Positions 25,988 to 32,212 of a stretch of DNA of 64,000 nucleotides are shown here, piece by piece (position 1 is the stretch's first letter; each line of letters starts with the position of its first letter). This DNA comes from Geothermovivens sp964644845 (GTDB taxonomy: Bacteria > Zhuqueibacterota > Zhuqueibacteria > Oleimicrobiales > Geothermoviventaceae): contig CAZXXS010000041.1 of assembly GCA_964644845.1 (NCBI GenBank), positions 1-64,000 of the forward strand, in the 5' to 3' direction. Both the position numbers and the translations under genes were made by a program. The notes beneath the pieces were generated by a model. The model saw only the letters and a program-made list of their open reading frames with translations, ran no database searches and was not told the DNA's origin.

Positions 25988-27457
25988 CTACGCCGCCTTG
26001 GCCGTACCTTTGGCCTTCTCGGCAGCCATTACTTCCCGTTCCCAAACCGGGTCCAGGAGTTCCCGCAGTCTCTTGTCGTAGTTGAGCAGGCGCTTGCGGT
26101 AGTCCGCGTCGGCCATGGCGCGTTTTGCGTCGTCGTCCAGTGGCCGGGCCTCAAGGCGCTCGATGGCTCTGTGGGCGAACTTGTAGTGATCGCGGATTGG
26201 GCAGGGCAGGAAGAAGTTTTTCACCTCGGGGGCTGGCCGGCGGTACCCGTACGCGTCCTGCCACTTCCGAATTGCTTTGAAGAAGGGCGAGTCCAGCGCG
26301 TCGCTCAGCGTCCCGCCGCGTTTGTAAATGTCGTAGACGTTGTCCACGTAGTAGGGGAAAAACACGCAAGGCGCAATGTTGCCGTTCCAATCGATGTAAA
26401 AGTAGCCGCCGGAACGGCCCGCCGAAATGCACCCCACCGACATCGGACCGCCGTTCCAAAAGTCGATCAAGAAGAGCTTCATGTCGTAGATCATCTTCAG
26501 CTCCTGCTCCAGCATCCAGCGCCGTTGCTCGGGCGTCACCATCAGGTCCAGGGTGTAGCTACGCCCGATGGGCATGTACTGGAAAATCCATCCGTAGATG
26601 GCTCCCTGCTTGTTGAAGAAAAAGTCCATGAAATCCTCGGAGAGCACGATCTCCGCGTTCAGGCGCGTGGCCGTAACCGAAATGCCAAAGGGCACGCCCT
26701 CCTCGCGCAGATTTTCCATGGCCTGAAGGATCTTCCGGAACACTCCCTTGCCGCGGCGCGCGTCGGTTTGCTCCTCCCAGCCCTCTACAGAAATGGCAGG
26801 TGTCACGTTGCCCAGTTCCGCAAACCGTTTCGCTACGTCCCGAGTGATCAGCGTTCCGTTGGTGTACATCAGGAAGTAGTTGTCCTGGTTGTCGGCCAGC
26901 CAGTCGAACAGGGTTTTGCCCTCGCTCTTGTACATCAACGGTTCTCCCCCGGAAATCACGGTGAAGTGCGATCCCCACTCCTCCCGTTTGTCGTGCATAA
27001 TTCGCTGCAGAACGGTGTAAGAAATGGTTTCGTTGTTCTTCGCTGAACTGGCCGCGTAGCAGCCGATGCAGCGCAGGTTGCAGGTCTTCGTGGGACTGAT
27101 CAGCACGAAGGACGGGGGGCCATAACCGTGTTTCTCCTTGAACGGTTTTTGCCGTTCGGACTCACCCATCACGACTTGGCCGATGAAGTTCTTGATGACC
27201 GCGCGTCGCACTTGAGGCGAAATCCGGCCATCTGCCAGCGCACGGTCGATGGAGTAGAGCAAATTCCGCAATGCCAGAAAACGCAACTCCTGCACGCGTT
27301 GCGGTCGGTCATCTTTGTTTTCAACGAAGAAATTGTGGTAAAGCTGCTTCTCCCCCTGTTTCAGGGCCAGATGCCGAACGGTCGACGACCGAAGCGCACG
27401 GTCAAGCAGTTCCGTCGACACTGCATGCCAGATGGGTTCCAGACGCAACACTTGCAT
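25988..27457 (-). CDS. Radical SAM protein with C-terminal SPASM-like cysteines
   Basis: A 489-residue protein; AAGGAGGG precedes ATG 27457. An N-terminal helical domain (1-110) is followed by the radical SAM cluster motif with Cys126, Cys130 and Cys133 in 'TCNLRCIGCYA', the 'ISGGEPL' SAM-binding motif near 170, and 'NGTLI'. Later cysteines ('GPMSVGCISAGR', 'IAPCVFFPY', 'FFLPCPIRDH') resemble an auxiliary-cluster SPASM-like region with 'YFYIDWNGNIAPC'. It is 46 nt downstream of a second radical SAM gene and likely co-transcribed. The substrate is unknown; no precursor peptide or sterol/hopanoid genes are next to it. Confidence 0.9.
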   Translation of the reverse strand: MQVLRLEPIWHAVSTELLDRALRSSTVRHLALKQGEKQLYHNFFVENKDDRPQRVQELRFLALRNLLYSIDRALADGRISPQVRRAVIKNFIGQVVMGESERQKPFKEKHGYGPPSFVLISPTKTCNLRCIGCYAASSAKNNETISYTVLQRIMHDKREEWGSHFTVISGGEPLMYKSEGKTLFDWLADNQDNYFLMYTNGTLITRDVAKRFAELGNVTPAISVEGWEEQTDARRGKGVFRKILQAMENLREEGVPFGISVTATRLNAEIVLSEDFMDFFFNKQGAIYGWIFQYMPIGRSYTLDLMVTPEQRRWMLEQELKMIYDMKLFLIDFWNGGPMSVGCISAGRSGGYFYIDWNGNIAPCVFFPYYVDNVYDIYKRGGTLSDALDSPFFKAIRKWQDAYGYRRPAPEVKNFFLPCPIRDHYKFAHRAIERLEARPLDDDAKRAMADADYRKRLLNYDKRLRELLDPVWEREVMAAEKAKGTAKAA

Positions 27458-27502
27458 GATTCCGCCCTCCTTTTGCTGACAGCTTCAATTCCCTTGCAAC
27501 CC

Positions 27503-28885
27503 TCACGCGTAGCCCAGGTTGCGGAAGATCTCCAGCCCGGTCCTCACACGTGCAAGCCGCTGTCTTAACCCCGTCGGACTCTTGAACAGCTCCGCAACTG
27601 CTCTGGGTACTTGGGACGCGCTGAGGTAGAAGCGAACGTAGGCTTCCCGAAGAAGTCCTTGGATTTCCTTCGCGGACAGGTAAGGGTGTTTGAACACCAG
27701 GTGCAAACCGTCGTAAAGATCCCAATTCCTCGTGGTCAGCCTCCTAAGGGACTCCAGGTACTGGAACAGACGCGACCCAGGGTAAGGAGTCAAAATCGAG
27801 AATTGACACGTTTCCGGCCGTAGCCTCCGCGCCACGCGGATCGTCTGCCGGATCATTTCCTTGGTTTCGTGCAGTTCCCCAAGGATGAAACTGCCGTACA
27901 CCCGGATGCCGTACCTGCGCAGAAGACGGACAGCTTGCCGCTGTTGCTCGAGGGTGATCTTCTTCGCAAAATGATCCAGGGTGGCCTGGTTACCGCTCTC
28001 CAGGCCCAGAAAAACCGTGCGCGCACCTGCCAACGCCATCCGACGAACCATGTCCGGGTGTCTCACCAGCGAATCCACCCGCGAGAAACACCACCAGCGG
28101 ATATCCCAGTGGCGCGCCAGGATTTCGTCGCAGAAATCAACTGTTCTGCGGTAGCTGAGGGTGAAAACGTCGTCCACGAAGAGGAAGGAGGTGTAGCCGC
28201 GCTGCTGCAGAATCTGCAGCTCGGCGAGCACGGAGTCCAGCGAGCGTGTTCGCCAACGAAGTCCTGCGAAACGCGTCGCCGCGCAAAAGTAGCAGTCGTA
28301 AGGGCAACCCCGCGACGTCACCAGCGAAGCAACCGGACGGCCATCGAACGTGGACAGGTAGCGGCCCTGGGGAAAAGCGGATCGATCCGGAAACGGCAGT
28401 GAATCCAGATCCTCGATCAGGTAGGCCGGTGGATTACGCCGCAGTGCCCCTCCTCGCTGGTAGGTAAGACCACGCACGTGTTCCAGCGAAGTCCCGTGCT
28501 CCAGGGCGTCAACGAGTTGCACCAGGGCTTCTTCGCCCTCGCCCCGGATCACGAAGTCTGCGGCCTCGCGCTCGAAGGGTTCAGCATCCAGAAACGTAGG
28601 ATGGTAACCACCGAAAACAACCAGCGTTCCGGCTCTTCGAGCCAGGCGCCCCAGCTCCACTGCACGATTGAACCGGGGCGTGTCAGTAGAAATCCCCACC
28701 AGGTCGTACTTGCCGAAAGGGATCTCGTCGGGAGCAAGATTTTCGACCTGCAAATCAACGGCGTCGGCTTCGTGGCCAGCCGCTTTCAAAGAGGCCGCCA
28801 GGTACGCCAGTCCAAGTGGAAGCAGATTCAGTCCGAGCTGTCCGTAGGTGTTCTGGGCTGGCGGGTTGATCAGAAGCACGCGCAT
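27503..28885 (-). CDS. B12-binding-domain radical SAM protein
   Basis: A 460-residue protein; GGGGAGG precedes ATG 28885. The N-terminal ~150 residues have the cobalamin-binding Rossmann-like fold ('MRVLLINPP', 'GLAYLAASLKAAGHEADAVD', 'VVFGGYHPTFLDAEPF') but no DxHxxG base-off histidine motif, as in many of these enzymes. The radical SAM motif has Cys194, Cys198 and Cys201 in 'SRGCPYDCYFC'. The order B12-binding then radical SAM is typical of class B methyltransferase-like enzymes and of non-methylating relatives. First gene of a two-gene unit with the SPASM-like protein. Confidence 0.92.
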   Translation of the reverse strand: MRVLLINPPAQNTYGQLGLNLLPLGLAYLAASLKAAGHEADAVDLQVENLAPDEIPFGKYDLVGISTDTPRFNRAVELGRLARRAGTLVVFGGYHPTFLDAEPFEREAADFVIRGEGEEALVQLVDALEHGTSLEHVRGLTYQRGGALRRNPPAYLIEDLDSLPFPDRSAFPQGRYLSTFDGRPVASLVTSRGCPYDCYFCAATRFAGLRWRTRSLDSVLAELQILQQRGYTSFLFVDDVFTLSYRRTVDFCDEILARHWDIRWWCFSRVDSLVRHPDMVRRMALAGARTVFLGLESGNQATLDHFAKKITLEQQRQAVRLLRRYGIRVYGSFILGELHETKEMIRQTIRVARRLRPETCQFSILTPYPGSRLFQYLESLRRLTTRNWDLYDGLHLVFKHPYLSAKEIQGLLREAYVRFYLSASQVPRAVAELFKSPTGLRQRLARVRTGLEIFRNLGYA

Positions 28886-29120
28886 CTGAACCTCCCCGCC
28901 TCACGCCGCGGCGCCGCCCGCAGCGCTCGGTGACTTTGTTAGCCAGACACCTCTCGCACTGTCGACCCCGTGCGCAAACGCCCGATTTGACGCTCGAATA
29001 ACTTGTTGTCCTCTGTTCTAAATCGCAACGGTTTCGAAATGTTCCGGGTTGAGACATTTTCTTGCAGCACACATGCGATTCCGCCGCCAGCCGCCCCCCC
29101 TGCCACTGCTGGCCACCGCA

Positions 29121-29149
29121 ACCGTACCCGCGAAAGCGCATGGTACGGT
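29121..29149 (+). other. Nested hairpin with GAAA tetraloop
   Basis: ACCGTACC (29121-29128) pairs with GGTACGGT (29142-29149); inside, CGC-GAAA-GCG forms a second stem with a tetraloop, and a 3-nt bulge joins them. Only the plus-strand reading gives a stable GNRA loop, which hints at an RNA transcribed opposite to the neighbours. Confidence 0.35.
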
Positions 29150-29823
29150 CCGGGGGTTCCCCTTGCTGGCGCGATAACCGCTGGCTACGCAGGAGTAGGC
29201 CTGCTGTCACAGGCAACCCCGCTCTCAATCCACGCCAAGGTTCAAGGAGCGCCCCTCGTCTCCGCCGGGGCCCTGCGCCGCTGCAGGCAGTCCGGAAAGG
29301 TCACCTCTTTTCTTGCTCAAGGAGGCTAAGTCGTTACACGGGTAAAGCCAGACTGTCGGAAACGGCTCAGGCCCCCTCACGGTTGCCGTCCCTGTGGCGT
29401 TTCTGCGGGTACTCCTGCAGGTGCACTTTCCGGAGACTCCGTCCAACTCTCCGGTGGGTTCAACTTGCGCCCCCTCTGTCAGCCAAAGGCCCCCGCAACA
29501 AAGTGGGGCGTCCCGCAAGCCATCCGGACCTTTCTCCAACCAGAGGAGCGACGGGAAAAGCACTTGATGCAGCGCCCCCGGCGAATCTCTTGTCGGTTTC
29601 TCTTGCCACGAGTCCCCGAACCAGCCGGGATCTCGCAAGCCGGTTCCGGTCTGAATCAGGGCCTCAGCGCCTGTTTTCAGAGTTTTCAAACCCAGGGTCG
29701 CCTGCGAGAGCCTTTCGCCGCAGGGCCTCTTTTCTTTGGCAGTCTCTACTGTTCGCACAACCGGCGAGGCCCACGCACCGCCTGGTGGGCGGTCGACATC
29801 AGCCAGGCCGGACCCTCAGCGGA

Positions 29824-29845
29824 GGCGGCGCTGGCCGGCGCCGCC
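29824..29845 (-). terminator. GC-rich hairpin after the HTH gene (weak terminator)
   Basis: GGCGGCGC/GCGCCGCC, 8-bp perfect stem with 6-nt loop, begins 4 nt past the stop codon of the gene at 29849-30220. It lacks a T-tract. Confidence 0.4.
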
Positions 29846-29848
29846 CTT

Positions 29849-30220
29849 TCACGAACTGCTTTCGCTCTTGAGGGCCTGGTAAGCCAGCTTCGCCAGTCCT
29901 CCCGCCACGTGGGCTCGCGTCGACTCATTCTCCGGCGTTTCGCCTTCCAGTCGCTTCTGGACGTTTTCCGTGCTGGCCCCCAGGATCAAACGCGTCCCGT
30001 TTGTACTCAACCCGAGAAACTGAGCGATCTCCTCCGTCGTTTTGTGGGCCTCTTCCCGTAACACCACGGCGTAGGCAGCTTCCATCAAACTCGGCAACCA
30101 GGTCAACCGCCTGTGTTCCACCAGACCGCGTGGTCCCCCGACCAGTTCGATCGCCTTCAGGAAAACCTGCAGTGCGCGCTCGTCCACGTCCACAACCTGA
30201 GGTGCGACCTCCTGCACCAT
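29849..30220 (-). CDS. Small HTH-like partner of the KaiC-like ATPase ('near-KaiC' domain type)
   Basis: A 123-residue protein with a ribosome site (AGGAGGTGGGAGAATG). A helix-turn-helix-like segment lies at about 61-85 ('TTEEIAQFLGLSTNGTRLIL'). Flanking helices ('LVGGPRGLVEHRRLTWLPSLMEAAYAVVLREE') match what I remember of the short regulatory domain family found next to KaiC-like proteins in thermophiles (the TIGR03879 type). It lies 76 nt downstream of the KaiC-like gene and is almost certainly co-transcribed. A sensory or regulatory role with the ATPase is inferred from pairing; DNA binding is not shown. Confidence 0.75.
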   Translation of the reverse strand: MVQEVAPQVVDVDERALQVFLKAIELVGGPRGLVEHRRLTWLPSLMEAAYAVVLREEAHKTTEEIAQFLGLSTNGTRLILGASTENVQKRLEGETPENESTRAHVAGGLAKLAYQALKSESSS

Positions 30221-30296
30221 TCTCCCACCTCCTTTCGAGAGTGTGGTCGTCGACTGCTTTCAGCCAGCGGCAACACCAAACAAAGCCGCATTCCTT

Positions 30297-31169
30297 TCAC
30301 TGCAGTTCACTCAGTTTCGGCCCGATCCGTACCAACCCCGTCTCGGTGATCTCGAAGACGTGCGTGCTCGTGTCGTGACCACAGAGACGGCAGCCATCGA
30401 TTCGAAAAAGCCGTACTGTCTCGCCAATCGGCACGCCGTAGATTTTGGCCTGCTGGGCGCTGGTAATCGTCTGCTTGGCCAACACCAAGCTGCCGTCCAG
30501 CACGTGACCAACCGCGTACCCGCCAGCGGCCTCTGCGGTCAACGCCTCGTGCCCGCTGCGCTTCTGCGACACCAGCAGCGCCGTCTGGTGCCACTTTTTC
30601 AAAAACGTGAACACGGGCCGTACGATGTCGCGCGCCAGCATCTCCCTGGCTTCGTACAACCCCGTGAGTGAATCGATCACTACCGCCTTCGCTTTGTACG
30701 TCTTGATCGCGAACGCCAGCGTGTTGAACAGCGTCGGCAGGTCGCTGGCCAGTACGGGGTGAGAAGCGCCATCCACGAGGACAATCTTCTCCTCCACCGC
30801 AGCGAAATCCACACCCATTGCCTGGGCACGTTGCCGCAAGCCCATTGCCGCAAAGGGTCCCGGGCTCTCGATCGTCACGAACACGCAGGCTTCGCCCCGC
30901 CGAGCCCGCTCGATGGCAAATTGCTCCACGAGCAGACTCTTGCCGGTGTCTGCCACCCCCGTAACCTGCAGAACCGCGTATCTGGGAACCCCACCGAGCG
31001 GCACTCGTTTGGCAGCATCGCCCTCCCAAACCGTCGTGAAGAAAAGATCGTCCAAACCCTCTACGCCCGTGGGAACACCTTCCAGCTTCGGGACTTTATC
31101 CGCGAGCTCAGCAATCGTGGCAATGCCTTCCAGCAGAGGTCCTTTATCCGTCGTAGCCGGTCCCGACAT
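30297..31169 (-). CDS. KaiC-like RecA-superfamily ATPase of the thermophile-associated type
   Basis: A 290-residue single-domain protein with AAGGAGGG before ATG 31169. Walker A is 'TGVADTGKSLL' (about 70-80, Lys77/Ser78), Walker B 'AVVIDSLTGLY' (Asp166). The leading 'VPTGVEGLDDLFF' and 'GGVPRYAVLQVTG' are typical of the KaiC-domain family of AF_0795 type (TIGR03878 in my memory), sporadic in archaea and bacteria but concentrated in thermophiles. The C-terminus carries 'GCRLCGHDTSTHVFEIT' with Cys260, Cys263, His265 and His270, a possible small zinc site. No circadian function is implied. It forms a pair with the HTH-like gene downstream. Confidence 0.85.
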   Translation of the reverse strand: MSGPATTDKGPLLEGIATIAELADKVPKLEGVPTGVEGLDDLFFTTVWEGDAAKRVPLGGVPRYAVLQVTGVADTGKSLLVEQFAIERARRGEACVFVTIESPGPFAAMGLRQRAQAMGVDFAAVEEKIVLVDGASHPVLASDLPTLFNTLAFAIKTYKAKAVVIDSLTGLYEAREMLARDIVRPVFTFLKKWHQTALLVSQKRSGHEALTAEAAGGYAVGHVLDGSLVLAKQTITSAQQAKIYGVPIGETVRLFRIDGCRLCGHDTSTHVFEITETGLVRIGPKLSELQ

Positions 31170-31258
31170 CGACCAACCCTCCTTTTCTTACAGAATCGAC
31201 ACATTTTCCGCGCTTTTTGACGCTCAATCGCAACTTTGGGTTCCAGGAGTTCCGCCCT

Positions 31259-31287
31259 AAAAAAAACGGAACCCGCCACGGCGGGTT
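31259..31287 (-). terminator. Terminator hairpin upstream of the KaiC-like gene (possible attenuator)
   Basis: On the minus strand AACCCGC/GCGGGTT (loop CGTG) is followed by CCG and then eight T residues. It lies about 90 nt upstream of the KaiC-like ATG and within 60 nt of the divergent tetR start, so only a transcript beginning in this short divergent region, or one antisense to tetR, could use it. Confidence 0.8.
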
Positions 31288-31302
31288 GACGTAGTAACAG
31301 TC

Positions 31303-31335
31303 GGACAATTCGACCAATTTGGACAAAAAGTCGAG
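31303..31335. promoter_or_regulatory. Candidate operator in the tetR/KaiC divergent region
   Basis: GGACAA occurs twice exactly 18 nt apart (31303-31308 and 31321-31326), interleaved with CCAA-T-TTGG (31314-31322) and a TCGAC...GTCGA inverted repeat, directly before the tetR start. A self-regulated TetR operator is plausible but unproven. Confidence 0.35.
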
Positions 31336-31345
31336 AGCCCAAATC

Positions 31346-31978
31346 ATGTCTGCAATCACGGCAAAACGTACCGATCGCAAGCGAGCCATTCTTCAGGCAG
31401 CACGGAGCCTGTTTGCCCACTTCGGCCCGCGCAAAGTCACGATGGCCGACATTGCTCAAAAAGCGCACCTGGCGAAAGCTACCCTGTACTACTACTTCAA
31501 GAGCCGAGAGGACATCCTGCGCGAAATCATTCGCAACGAGGGTGCGGAGCTGTGGCAGCGCGTGAATGAGGCCGTCGCCAGGGAGCGGGACCCCGTGGCC
31601 AAACTCAAGGCTTACGTGCACACGCGTTTCCGCGCCATCGAGGAGCTCAGCGTCTACTACTCCTCGCTGACCGAGGACTACCTGCGCAACTACGAGTTCA
31701 TTGAGACAGAAAGGCGTACGTACACGGAACTGGAACTCAAGACCATCGAGGCGATTCTCCGGGAGGGCGTCCAGCAGGGTGTTTTCGAAATCGCGAATCC
31801 CCGTCTGGCGGCTTTCGCCGTCACCATGGCCATGAAAGGTCTGGAGTATCCCCTCATCGTGGAAAAAGGGGTCGAGGTCGACGGGCAGCACCTCGGGATG
31901 GAAGAGGCGTTGGACATGATGCTTGACCTTCTGCTGAAAGGGATTTTGAAGAACACCCGCACGCGCAGCGACTCCTGA
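31346..31978 (+). CDS. TetR/AcrR family transcriptional regulator
   Basis: A 210-residue protein from ATG 31346 (a TTG nine codons upstream is possible; neither has a strong ribosome site). The N-terminal HTH is clear: 'AILQAARSLFAHFGPRKVTMADIAQKAHLAKATLYYYFKSRE'-like spacing with the 'KATLYYYF' recognition helix at about residues 40-47. The C-terminal ligand domain ends in 'MLDLLLKGIL'. It precedes an RND/MMPL transporter, LolA-like protein and outer-membrane barrel, a gene order known from lipid-transport loci, and probably represses them. A possible operator lies at 31303-31335. Confidence 0.9.
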   Translation: MSAITAKRTDRKRAILQAARSLFAHFGPRKVTMADIAQKAHLAKATLYYYFKSREDILREIIRNEGAELWQRVNEAVARERDPVAKLKAYVHTRFRAIEELSVYYSSLTEDYLRNYEFIETERRTYTELELKTIEAILREGVQQGVFEIANPRLAAFAVTMAMKGLEYPLIVEKGVEVDGQHLGMEEALDMMLDLLLKGILKNTRTRSDS

Positions 31979-32212
31979 AAACCCAGTCCACATTTTTCGT
32001 TTTCACTCGAGTCACGTCCACTGGCTGGCGCTCGGGTTTCACCGGTTCGGGCCGGCTTCCTTGCCCTTGACCGCACGTGGTAAAGACATGTGACGTCATC
32101 GGCGCCTCTTGCCGATGTGGAACGGGCGTCGCTTTTCACACAGCAACGTTGCGCGGCGTGTCAGGCTAAGAATTCTTGCCCTTTCGCTTACTCTGGACCA
32201 GAGAGGTGAAGC

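Larger units (their letters stand above)
28886..29848. other. Long intergenic tract with hairpins; no gene
   Basis: Nearly 1 kb between two minus-strand genes. Frames on both strands are low-complexity. It contains a nested hairpin with GAAA tetraloop on the plus strand (29121-29149) and an 8-bp GC hairpin (29824-29845) directly after the HTH gene stop. I see no cobalamin-riboswitch consensus although a B12-type gene follows. Confidence 0.5.

Noticed and set aside
28886..29330. Possible cobalamin riboswitch before the B12-type radical SAM gene.
   Set aside because: A 'TGCCACTG' string occurs but on the wrong strand, and no other B12-element consensus accompanies it.
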